Below are positions 1 to 5,359 of a DNA stretch of 15,402 nucleotides, in pieces; within the stretch, counting starts at the first letter, position 1; every line of letters begins with the position of its first letter. A program made the translations under genes and the position numbers. The notes beneath the pieces were generated by a model. That model searched no databases. It was not told the origin of the DNA and saw only the letters and a program-made list of their open reading frames with translations. This DNA is from an uncultured Acidobacteriota bacterium (GTDB lineage: Bacteria > Acidobacteriota > Blastocatellia > Pyrinomonadales > Pyrinomonadaceae), in contig CADEEU010000041.1 in assembly GCA_902826385.1 (NCBI GenBank), positions 1 to 15,402 of the forward strand. The letters are read 5' to 3'.

Positions 1-9
1 TTTGAATTG

Positions 10-29
10 CCACTAGCTTTAGCTAGTGG
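10..29. repeat. REP-like perfect palindrome, outer left copy
   Basis: Two 9-nt arms, CCACTAGCT (10-18) and AGCTAGTGG (21-29), are separated by TT. The reverse complement continues as GGCAATTC, which also follows the related copies at 2694-2723 and 2737-2766, so this belongs to the same interspersed family. No coding function is visible. Confidence 0.8.
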
Positions 30-52
30 ACAAGTTATCAGGAAGAGTCCGA

Positions 53-109
53 GGGCTTTAGCCCAAACCGCGCTCTGATCGGCATAAATAGTAGATTGGG
101 CTAAAGCCC
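53..109. repeat. inverted repeat GGGCTTTAGCCC / GGGCTAAAGCCC
   Basis: A 14-nt sequence at 53-66 is the exact reverse complement of 96-109. Each arm is itself nearly palindromic. The 29-nt centre is not symmetric. This looks like an intergenic REP-type doublet. There is no T-run after either arm strong enough to call a terminator. Confidence 0.7.
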
Positions 110-131
110 GAAACCTCTTTTTGCAACCCAT

Positions 132-169
132 CCACTAGCTGAAGCGGCACTAATATCGTTGACTCACCC
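132..169 (+). repeat. left 38-bp inverted repeat bounding the accessory block
   Basis: The first 25 nt (132-156) match the reverse complement of 2683-2707 at 23 positions. After six unrelated bases, CTCACCC (163-169) again matches the reverse complement of 2670-2676, for 30 of 38 positions in all. The outer part belongs to the CCACTAGCT repeat family. It could be a terminal inverted repeat of a 2576-bp element, or one of two REP copies in opposite orientation. I see no convincing target duplication outside it. Confidence 0.6.
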
Positions 170-206
170 AAGTAGTATGGTGGGGCAAAGCCGCTAAGTA
201 CGCTTT

Positions 207-362
207 TTAAGATTTTCGCGGCTTACGCTTGGGCGGTTTCTTTTTTGGTTCGGGCGTGACTTCACTATAAGGCACTTTCACCAATTTCTTGGTGAGTGCC
301 TTAAACTTCTCGAAGTCTGTTAAGTTTTCTTTTTCCTTTTCGTTTTCCGTTGCGGCCCTCTC
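207..362 (-). CDS. basic C-terminal-like open frame after the transposase stop (no normal start)
   Basis: Directly after the transposase TAA, the same frame stays open for 51 codons to a TAA at 207-209. The product would be acidic/mixed at first (ENEKEKENLTDFEKFKALTKK) and then strongly basic and proline-rich, ending in KKKPPKRKPRKS. The FEKFKALTKKLVKVPYSE stretch resembles, from memory, small FDxxLKKxLxVP-type proteins, but I cannot name a family. There is no ATG, and the only GTG/TTG codons are internal. It is therefore either a readthrough tail of the transposase, a small gene that has lost its start, or an upstream fusion broken by a nonsense change. A hairpin at 269-302 lies inside it. 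Confidence 0.4.
   Translation of the reverse strand, partial: ERAATENEKEKENLTDFEKFKALTKKLVKVPYSEVTPEPKKKPPKRKPRKS
269..302. other. hairpin inside the post-transposase frame
   Basis: AAGGCACT-TT-CACCAA (269-284) pairs with TTGGTG-AGTGCCTT (289-302): 14 base pairs, a 2-nt bulge and a 4-nt loop. Neither strand has a T-run after it, so it is not a classical intrinsic terminator. It may stabilise the 3' end of the transposase transcript. Confidence 0.5.
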
Positions 363-1304
363 TTAGGCGGTTGGAAGATAGTCGCCAATCAATTCTGAAT
401 ACGTCAGACGCTTTCCTACGATCCCCTTAACTGTCTGTAGAAACCTGTGCTGATCGTTTCCTTTCCGTTCGTTAAATCGAAGCAATTGAGCGTCAATATA
501 TTTTTGCAGATGTTCGGGTGAAACTGAAATGTAAGAGCCTTTGATTGTTCGCTTAAGGCACGACCAAAAATTTTCAATCGAGTTCGTGTGAATATGGTCA
601 CGGACGTATCCGACCGAATGGTCGATGATTTCGTGTCGATAGAGGTTACGAAGATTCAGGTAGCCTTTCCATTCGTCGGTAATCAGGTTAGAGCCCGTCA
701 CCGCATTGTCGGTTACGAACTGGCGAATGTTTAGAGCGTCGCGGCTTTTGACAACCTTTGCCGCCGCTCGACCGTTTCGTTGTACCATTCCAAGCACGGC
801 CTTTTTATGACCCATCGAACCCGCTTTTCTGACCACTCTACGGCGTCGGTCGGCGTGCATATTTTTCGCGTCGCCGCCGATAAATGACTCATCGGCTTCA
901 ATGGTTCCTGATAGCCTTTCGAACGTTCCAGACGCCATTGCTGTGCGAATGCGATGCATTAAAAACCAAGCGGTTTTCTGCGTGACGCCCAGATCACGGT
1001 GAATCTCGTAACTCGAAATGCCATTTTTGCAGGTGGCAACTAACCACATCGCGGCAAGCCATTTATCGAGTTTGATCGGTGAATCTTCAAAGATCGTTCC
1101 AACCTTTATCGAGAATTGCTTTTTGCATCCCTTACACTTCCAAATCTTACGAGTTGAAAGGAACGATGTTCGGTCGCACTCGCAACGCGGACAGACTGCA
1201 ATGCCGTTTTCCCAACGCATATTTGCTAAAAATTCGATGCAGGTAAGATCGTCGGAAAAGTATCGAATTGCTTCTTGAAGTGTTTCGGGTAGTTTCGCGT
1301 TCAT
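363..1304 (-). CDS. IS1595-family (ISXO2-like) transposase
   Basis: This 313-residue DDE transposase would cut and rejoin the ends of an insertion sequence. The N-terminus has a zinc ribbon (CPRC at 38-41, CKGC at 57-60) that is typical of the IS1595 group. A helix-turn-helix-like stretch follows (SSYEIHRDLGVTQKTAWFLMHRIR, about 97-120, given in part). The catalytic domain starts at EADESFIGG with D138 and continues with ITDEW, D210. The HTNSIENFW block (239-247) carries the third acidic or Asn position, and K251 follows. Length and motif order are normal for the family and the frame is intact, so the gene may be active. The start is the ATG at 1302-1304; no good Shine-Dalgarno is seen. It shares a divergent promoter palindrome with the small gene at 1413. 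The frame stays open past its stop to 207. Confidence 0.93.
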   Translation of the reverse strand: MNAKLPETLQEAIRYFSDDLTCIEFLANMRWENGIAVCPRCECDRTSFLSTRKIWKCKGCKKQFSIKVGTIFEDSPIKLDKWLAAMWLVATCKNGISSYEIHRDLGVTQKTAWFLMHRIRTAMASGTFERLSGTIEADESFIGGDAKNMHADRRRRVVRKAGSMGHKKAVLGMVQRNGRAAAKVVKSRDALNIRQFVTDNAVTGSNLITDEWKGYLNLRNLYRHEIIDHSVGYVRDHIHTNSIENFWSCLKRTIKGSYISVSPEHLQKYIDAQLLRFNERKGNDQHRFLQTVKGIVGKRLTYSELIGDYLPTA

Positions 1305-1334
1305 ATAATTTAGATATATACCTTATGCCCATAT

Positions 1335-1406
1335 ACACTACAAAGGTATAGTCGCTCTGTCAAGTGAAAATGTGTACTTGACAGGTATAGGTTATAAGCC
1401 TATCCT
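1335..1406. promoter_or_regulatory. divergent promoter palindrome between transposase and zinc-ribbon gene
   Basis: CTGTCAAGT (1357-1365) and ACTTGACAG (1376-1384) form a perfect 9-nt inverted repeat with a 10-nt centre. Each arm contains a consensus TTGACA -35 box. On the plus strand, TTGACA (1378-1383) is followed after 17 nt by TATCCT (1401-1406). On the minus strand, TTGACA (1358-1363) is followed after 17 nt by TAGTGT (1335-1340), a weaker -10. A second minus-strand option is a TATATA box nearer the transposase start. The symmetry suggests one dimeric regulator could cover both -35 boxes. Confidence 0.65.
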
Positions 1407-1412
1407 TTAGAG

Positions 1413-1622
1413 GTGGCAGAAGAGCGAATCAAGGTGTGGCAGTTTACTTGTGAGCGGTGTGAGCATAAGTGGTTTCCGCGTAACGCCGAGGACGAAAAGG
1501 TGCAACGTCCGGCGACCTGCCCGAATAAGAGATGTAAAAGTCCGTATTGGCAACGGCCCCGGCAAAATGCTATAAATAAGCGGACGGAGTTTCCAAAGCT
1601 CCGCCCGTCCAATAAAGGTTAG
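1413..1622 (+). CDS. small zinc-ribbon protein (69 aa)
   Basis: This protein of 69 residues starts with GTG. It has four cysteines in two pairs, CERC (13-16) and CPNKRC (36-41), separated by 19 residues, which is the layout of a rubredoxin-like zinc ribbon. The rest is basic (KRTEFPKLRPSNKG at the end). I do not recognise a named family. It could bind DNA or RNA as an accessory factor or regulator of the neighbouring transposase, but that is inference from position. The predicted transcription start from the TTGACA-17-TATCCT promoter falls on the G of the GTG at 1413, so the message may be leaderless; no ribosome-binding site precedes it. The stop lies inside a hairpin (1614-1637). Confidence 0.7.
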   Translation: MAEERIKVWQFTCERCEHKWFPRNAEDEKVQRPATCPNKRCKSPYWQRPRQNAINKRTEFPKLRPSNKG

Positions 1623-1637
1623 CTGTCACTAACCTTT
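1614..1637 (+). terminator. hairpin at the stop of the zinc-ribbon gene
   Basis: AAAGGTTAG (1614-1622) and CTAACCTTT (1629-1637) are perfect 9-nt arms around a 6-nt loop, with the gene's TAG in the left arm. There is no proper T-run afterwards, so termination would be weak. Transcripts could continue to the stronger terminator at 2005-2045. Confidence 0.45.
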
Positions 1638-1661
1638 AGCATTACCGAAGCCCTCAAACGT

Positions 1662-1808
1662 CTAACGGTGTTCTGGGCATTTGAAAACGGCAATCTGACC
1701 AACGGTCAGAATTAACGCACCGTCCGAAGCAGGACGGTATTCTTTGACAGCAACGCACCCGCACCCATAGATGCAATAGCGTTCTGCCGATATTTTCTTA
1801 ATAGTCAT
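1662..1808 (-). CDS. possible 48-aa Cys-rich small protein
   Basis: The open frame from ATG 1808 encodes 48 residues, including CIYGCGC near residues 12-18 and a C-terminal CPEHR. Four Cys plus a His could bind a metal. The open frame extends upstream without a stop, but that part is Gly/Pro-rich and has no good start, so I prefer this ATG. No ribosome-binding site is clear. It lies downstream of the winged-helix-like gene on the same strand. It is not a recognised family and may be spurious. Confidence 0.35.
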   Translation of the reverse strand: MTIKKISAERYCIYGCGCVAVKEYRPASDGALILTVGQIAVFKCPEHR

Positions 1809-2004
1809 TTTCTGTGACGCACACAGCCAGTCTGTGCCAAGTATTTTCTGGTTGGTGAGTGGGCGGCAAAGAAAGGTGGCCACACGCAATCCGCCGCCCA
1901 CGCGAAACTTTCCGTTGCCGTATGGTGGTGGATTTGATAAGATACAAATGAAGCCTCTCGCCGCAAAAGCGAGGAAAAATGTTAGTACCATTTGGTTTCA
2001 ACTC
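1809..2004. other. non-coding stretch inside the accessory block
   Basis: Open frames exist on both strands here, but none shows a domain, a good start or normal composition. A short hairpin CTCGC/GCGAG lies near 1958-1973. If transcription runs rightward from the promoter at 1378-1406, this segment would be the body of a non-coding tail ending at the terminator at 2005-2045. Confidence 0.4.
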
Positions 2005-2045
2005 GACGGCCAGTGTCTGATACACACTGGCCGTCACCTGTTTTT
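2005..2045 (+). terminator. strong intrinsic terminator on the plus strand
   Basis: GACGGCCAGTGT (2005-2016) pairs perfectly with ACACTGGCCGTC (2024-2035) around a 7-nt loop. It is followed, after ACC, by TGTTTTT (2039-2045). The T-run is on the plus strand only. It sits just beyond the stop of the minus-strand gene at 2044, where the downstream sequence for that strand has no T-run, so the hairpin favours rightward transcripts. Confidence 0.75.
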
Positions 2046-2526
2046 AAAGATTTAAGTGAGCCTGCATCTCTTTTCTCCCGTAAGAATCAGCGTCTTCGTT
2101 CGAGTCGCCTTTGGCTTGTTTTTCATAGACCGCTAGCCGTTTTCCTTGTCCAATTACTGTCTGAACGATAAGTCCTTCATCAATCATCTTTTCAACGGCT
2201 CCGTTCATTTTGTCTCTGGTGATCTCGCCGGATTCGTCGGGGAAGTATTTTTGCATTGCCTCAATCAATTCTTTGCGTCCGAATTTCTTTGGTGTGAAAG
2301 CTAATGCTTTTATCGCCGTACCGCTCAAGCCGCCGCTTCGCCTCCTTCTTTTCGGTCTGTCGGGTGGCTTTACATGTTCGCCTGATAGCGGAACGTCGGT
2401 GTTAAGTGTTTGGCCGCCCGTCGGCCCTTTAGAGAAAAACGCTTCAACCTGATCAATGGCGTTAAGAGTCTTTTCGTATTCCTCTTTCGCCCGTATACGC
2501 AGTATCGCAAAATCTCTGAGTTCCAT
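2044..2526 (-). CDS. hypothetical protein with winged-helix-like C-terminus
   Basis: The product is about 160 residues from the ATG at 2526. The N-terminus (MELRDFAILRIRAKEEYEKTL, given in part) looks helical and possibly coiled. A polar, basic linker follows (RPKRRRRSGG near residue 60). The C-terminal part runs FTPKKFGRKELIEAMQKYFP, then DKMNGAVEKMIDEGLI, then a VIGQGKRLAVYEK hairpin; this is the helix-helix-helix-wing pattern of a winged helix. It may be a DNA-binding regulator, but I do not recognise a family. The upstream extension to 2574 is rejected because a promoter (-35 at 2557-2562, -10 at 2534-2539) predicts a start point at about 2526, the ATG itself. The gene is therefore probably leaderless. 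Confidence 0.7.
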   Translation of the reverse strand: MELRDFAILRIRAKEEYEKTLNAIDQVEAFFSKGPTGGQTLNTDVPLSGEHVKPPDRPKRRRRSGGLSGTAIKALAFTPKKFGRKELIEAMQKYFPDESGEITRDKMNGAVEKMIDEGLIVQTVIGQGKRLAVYEKQAKGDSNEDADSYGRKEMQAHLNL

Positions 2527-2533
2527 ATAACAC

Positions 2534-2562
2534 ATTATCCGGCATGGAGCCGCACACGTCAA
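2534..2562 (-). promoter_or_regulatory. sigma70-type promoter of the winged-helix-like gene
   Basis: On the minus strand, TTGACG (2557-2562) is separated by exactly 17 nt from GATAAT (2534-2539). Seven nt after the -10 comes the ATG at 2524-2526. A 10-nt inverted repeat, AAAAAACACA at 2566-2575 and TGTGTTTTTT at 2621-2630, lies just upstream and could be an operator. Confidence 0.6.
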
Positions 2563-2669
2563 GATAAAAAACACACCAAGACCCCTTTTTCGAAGATAAT
2601 TTCCGAAATGAGACTTTTGATGTGTTTTTTAGGTATTAAGGCGTTGGTATTCCGGATTTAGAAAATGGC

Positions 2670-2707
2670 GGGTGAGCGTGGTATATTAGTGCCGCTGAAG
2701 CTAGTGG
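2670..2707 (-). repeat. right 38-bp inverted repeat bounding the accessory block
   Basis: This is the inverted partner of 132-169: 23 of 25 outer positions match, then a six-base unrelated segment, then GGGTGAG (2670-2676) opposite CTCACCC. The match includes ATATTAGTGCCGCT, well beyond the short palindromic core. A shared 38-bp architecture is longer than chance and either marks element ends or a larger REP unit. Confidence 0.6.
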
Positions 2708-2766
2708 CAATTCTCTATTAAAACCTTATCCACCTAGCTGAAACTAGCGGCAATTCTCTATTAAAA
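2694..2766 (+). repeat. two direct copies of a 30-nt REP-like unit
   Basis: Copies at 2694-2723 and 2737-2766 start GCTGAA, carry CTAGTGG or CTAGCGG, and end in an identical GGCAATTCTCTATTAAAA. They differ at only two positions. The first overlaps the right inverted repeat of the accessory block. The palindrome at 10-29 is a reverse-oriented relative. Confidence 0.85.
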
Positions 2767-2775
2767 AAGGTATTC

Positions 2776-2877
2776 ATGGGAAAAAGTCGGCTGAACGCGG
2801 GAAATGTAACATTAAATACGGGTTACGGGCAATGGATTATGGGTTTTGTGGGCGTTGGGTTGGGTAGAATTCGGTGA
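2776..2877 (+). CDS. possible 33-aa leader peptide
   Basis: An ATG at 2776 is preceded at good spacing by AAAAAAGG and opens 33 codons, ending with TGA at 2875-2877. That stop overlaps the GTG start of the repeat-encoding frame at 2874 in a GTGA arrangement, typical of translational coupling. The peptide is Gly-rich (NAGNVTLNTGYGQWIMGF) and unrecognised. Confidence is low because short frames arise by chance, but the ribosome site plus overlap is suggestive. Confidence 0.3.
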   Translation: MGKSRLNAGNVTLNTGYGQWIMGFVGVGLGRIR

Positions 2878-3263
2878 ATGTTGGGCGTTTTTCCGTGAAT
2901 TGTGACCGGAATAATCCGCACAACGGTCGATGTGCAAGGTTTTCTGGCGACAGTTCAAAGAATTCTAGCGATAATTCCTGGAATTTTGACGATAGTTCAA
3001 AGAATTCCAGCGATAATTCTTGGAATTTTGACGATAGTTCAAAGAATTCCAGTGATAATTCAAAGAATCTCAGCGAGAGTTCCAGGAACTATGACGATAA
3101 TTCAAAGAATTTCAGCGATAATTCCGGGAATTATGAGGAAAATTCCAAGAATTCCGGTGATAATTCAGGGAATTTTGACAACAATTCAGAGAATGCCGGC
3201 CAACGTGCAATGTATTTTGTCGAACGCGACGGAAATGCCGGCCTGCGACGCATAACTGCCTAA
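2874..3263 (+). CDS. possible Asn/Ser/Asp-rich heptad-repeat protein
   Basis: A GTG-started frame of 129 residues is dominated by twelve heptads (residues 25-108) of the pattern x-D-N/S-S-x-N-x, such as DDSSKNS and SDNSWNF. The ends, MNVGRFSVNCDRNNP and QRAMYFVERDGNAGLRRITA, are not repetitive. No signal peptide or known domain is visible. A second frame through the same repeats is also open, so openness alone is poor evidence: a 21-bp stop-free repeat stays open automatically. In favour of coding are the GTGA overlap with the 33-codon frame upstream and a hairpin 2-3 nt after the stop. The alternative is a non-coding tandem repeat. Confidence 0.35.
   Translation: MNVGRFSVNCDRNNPHNGRCARFSGDSSKNSSDNSWNFDDSSKNSSDNSWNFDDSSKNSSDNSKNLSESSRNYDDNSKNFSDNSGNYEENSKNSGDNSGNFDNNSENAGQRAMYFVERDGNAGLRRITA
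2946..3197 (+). repeat. tandem array of twelve 21-bp repeats
   Basis: The unit is close to GATAATTCAAAGAATTYCAG plus one base, repeated head to tail without spacers. Most units keep a TTC-NNN-GAA palindromic core (TTCAAAGAA, TTCCAAGAA, TTCCTGGAA, TTCAGGGAA). Early units are the most alike and later ones diverge. Because 21 bp is two helical turns, successive cores face the same side of the DNA. Confidence 0.9.
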
Positions 3264-3265
3264 GT

Positions 3266-3295
3266 ATCCGACCTGCCGAACTAAGCTGGTCGGAT
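3266..3295 (+). terminator. hairpin after the heptad-repeat frame
   Basis: ATCCGACC (3266-3273) and GGTCGGAT (3288-3295) are perfect arms around a 14-nt loop, starting just after the TAA at 3261-3263. Only a short TCTTT follows, so it is a weak terminator candidate. A second small palindrome, AGATCG/CGATCT (3343-3359), lies between it and the next gene. Confidence 0.4.
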
Positions 3296-3388
3296 GCATC
3301 TTTGGTGAGTTAAAATTCATCTTTAGTCAGGTAACTATCAAAAGATCGTCGTTCGATCTGGAAACAGCCTTTTATTTCAGGATTTTCG

Positions 3389-5191
3389 ATGTTTAAGACA
3401 CTAACTTTATTGACCGTCTGCCTTTTTTCTACGAGTGTTTTTGCGCAGAACGTTTCGCCGGGGTTCGATCTTTCTAATTATGGGGTGCGGATTGAGCCGG
3501 ACAAGCGGGTTATGGTTGTTTTGGCTACGCTGGAGTCGGCGCGGACGGTTGATTCGGCGGGGAATGATGTGCCGGTGATCGCATCGCCGCTGTCGACCGA
3601 GGGCGGAAAGTTTCGCGAGCTGCTGCGGAGCGATCTGGCGGCAATGCCGGCCGATCTGCGGCAGCGGATTTCGACGTTCGTCGTGGCGCACAAAAAGCGT
3701 TACTCGAACCAGTCGGACACAGAGTTGGTCGGGCCGTTTATCTCGATGGCCTACGCCCTGACGCCGGCCCCGGAGCTTGCCGATCCGGTGGTTACGTCCG
3801 ATCTGCCGGGAAACTTACTGGACGTTTTGGATTTTGCTCCGCTGGTGCGCGATTTTTATCGCCGCTCCAGTATGAGCGGCAATATCAACGAGTACGTCAA
3901 AACATATCAGAAAACGGCGGACGGACGGCTAAGAAGCTCGACCCGCGAAATGGTCAGCGAGATTTTGACCTATCTGAACACGAAGCCGCAGATTTTTGTC
4001 ACCGAAAAGGTCAAAACCGAAACGCAGAGGTCCGGCAGTAAGCGGACGACGCTAAAAAATACGGAAGTGCGCGAACGCGAACGCACTTTTGCGATCGTTC
4101 CCGATCTACTGGCCCCGGTCAACACGGTCAACTTTGTAAATGTTAAGGACGAATATTTTGTCGTCGTACCCGCCGAATTACCGATCGACCGCGGGCTGAG
4201 CACGTCAGAAGTGAGACGCGGATTCCTGCAGTTCGTAATCGATCCGCTGGTTTACAGCCTCGGGAAGGATGTCGAGATGGTCCGGCCGACTGTAAAGAAA
4301 CTTCTGGATGAACGCCGGAAAATTGATCCCGCGGCCTCGCCGGATGTTTACCTTACCATTTCCCGCTCGATGGTTGCGGCCGTCGATGCAAAGCAGGCCG
4401 AATATGTACGCGCCGCGGCCCTGACGGCACAAGCACGCCAACGCGTCGACGGCGTGAAGACCGACGCCGAGAAAAGAGCGATCGTTCAGGAGCTTGAGAA
4501 AGTTAAGTCAGGGTTGGCGGACGAAACGGCTCTGAGGCTGTCGGAAGACTATGAGAAAGGCGCGATCCTTGCCTTTTATTTTGCGGAACAGTTGAAAGAT
4601 TTCGAGGGCTCCGGATTTGATATCGCTTCGTCGATGAAAGAGATGGTGCTCTCTTTCGACGGCACCAAAGAAACCGACCGGCTGGGACAATTTGCCGAAG
4701 CAAGAAAACGAGCCGTCGCCGCTCGCGAGCTGCGTAAGAAAAATCCCGTTGCGACCAGCGTTATCGTCGAAAACCCCGTGACAAATAAGCTGATCGAAAT
4801 CCAAAAACTTATCGACGAAAAAAACTACGCGCAGGCTGGGGCCGAGCTAAAACAGCTTCGCGAGAAAAATCCGTCTGAGCCGCGCATCTATTACAACATC
4901 GGCCGCGTGATGAGCCTTTCGGCCGAAAGTATAACGGACGAAGAAAAACAAAAGGCGACGCTGCTCGAAGCAAAGATCGCTTTTGAAAATGTGGTCCGTT
5001 CCGCGACAACGACGACCGATCCGGCGTTGCTCTCGCTCACATACGTGGCCCTGGCAAAGATCTACGAGTTCTACGACAACAAAACGTACGCGATTTCAAT
5101 CTACGATAAAGCTATCCAACTCGGCCCCGTCCCCGGCGGCGCTCACGGCGAAGCTTTGAACGCAAAGGCCCGGCTGATCAAGGAACAATAA
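3389..5191 (+). CDS. secreted TPR-repeat protein of unknown function
   Basis: This 600-residue protein opens with a clear signal peptide (MFKTLTLLTVCLFSTSVFA, cleavage before QNV), so it is exported to the periplasm or outer envelope. The central part (about 30-460) is predicted soluble and charged, with a VVPAELPIDRG segment, and matches no family I can name. The last 130 residues contain two to three tetratricopeptide-like repeats: KNYAQAGAELKQLREKNPSE, then KIAFENVV, then LAKIYEFYDNKTYAISIYDK. These suggest a protein-binding scaffold. An AGGA about 7 nt upstream supports the ATG at 3389. It stands alone; a hairpin downstream at 5263-5282 probably ends the transcript. Confidence 0.85.
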   Translation: MFKTLTLLTVCLFSTSVFAQNVSPGFDLSNYGVRIEPDKRVMVVLATLESARTVDSAGNDVPVIASPLSTEGGKFRELLRSDLAAMPADLRQRISTFVVAHKKRYSNQSDTELVGPFISMAYALTPAPELADPVVTSDLPGNLLDVLDFAPLVRDFYRRSSMSGNINEYVKTYQKTADGRLRSSTREMVSEILTYLNTKPQIFVTEKVKTETQRSGSKRTTLKNTEVRERERTFAIVPDLLAPVNTVNFVNVKDEYFVVVPAELPIDRGLSTSEVRRGFLQFVIDPLVYSLGKDVEMVRPTVKKLLDERRKIDPAASPDVYLTISRSMVAAVDAKQAEYVRAAALTAQARQRVDGVKTDAEKRAIVQELEKVKSGLADETALRLSEDYEKGAILAFYFAEQLKDFEGSGFDIASSMKEMVLSFDGTKETDRLGQFAEARKRAVAARELRKKNPVATSVIVENPVTNKLIEIQKLIDEKNYAQAGAELKQLREKNPSEPRIYYNIGRVMSLSAESITDEEKQKATLLEAKIAFENVVRSATTTTDPALLSLTYVALAKIYEFYDNKTYAISIYDKAIQLGPVPGGAHGEALNAKARLIKEQ

Positions 5192-5198
5192 AACAGAA

Positions 5199-5329
5199 GA
5201 ATTTACAGGATAAACGGGATGGAAAGGATATTTTTGTCTATATCCTGATGCAATTTAACCGACTGTTTTACCGAGAAAACAGGCCTTTCTTTTCTTTCAT
5301 CCTAAATATTCTGTTTATCTTGTTAACTC
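5199..5329. repeat. imperfect inverted repeat of the ACAGGATAAACAGGAT type
   Basis: 31 nt at 5199-5229 match the reverse complement of 5299-5329 at roughly 22 positions, including ACARGATAAACRGRAT. Such sequences recur between genes in many soil-bacterial genomes, as far as I recall. Between the arms lie small hairpins, GGATAT/ATATCC (5226-5231, 5240-5245) and the one at 5263-5282. Confidence 0.6.
5263..5295 (+). terminator. probable intrinsic terminator before era
   Basis: CTGTTTT (5263-5269) and AAAACAG (5276-5282) flank a 6-nt loop. They are followed by GCCTTTCTTTTCTTT, a T-rich tail. The stem is AT-rich, so strength is moderate. It would separate the TPR gene from era. Confidence 0.5.
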
Positions 5330-5359
5330 TTTCCCGCCGAATCTGATAACTTCTAATCG

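Noticed and set aside
158..1352. Imperfect terminal repeats tight around the transposase (near 172-189 and 1324-1341)
   Set aside because: Only about 12 of 18 positions match and there is no target duplication, so the IS ends cannot be called there.
1834..2055. 73-codon plus-strand frame
   Set aside because: It reads through the strong terminator hairpin at 2005-2045 and has no recognisable protein features.
2946..3197. CRISPR array
   Set aside because: The units are contiguous 21-bp tandem repeats with no spacers, and no cas gene is present.
2902..3255. Second open frame through the 21-bp repeats
   Set aside because: A stop-free repeat whose length is a multiple of three stays open in more than one frame. 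This frame yields a monotonous Ile/Pro/Gln sequence with no good start.
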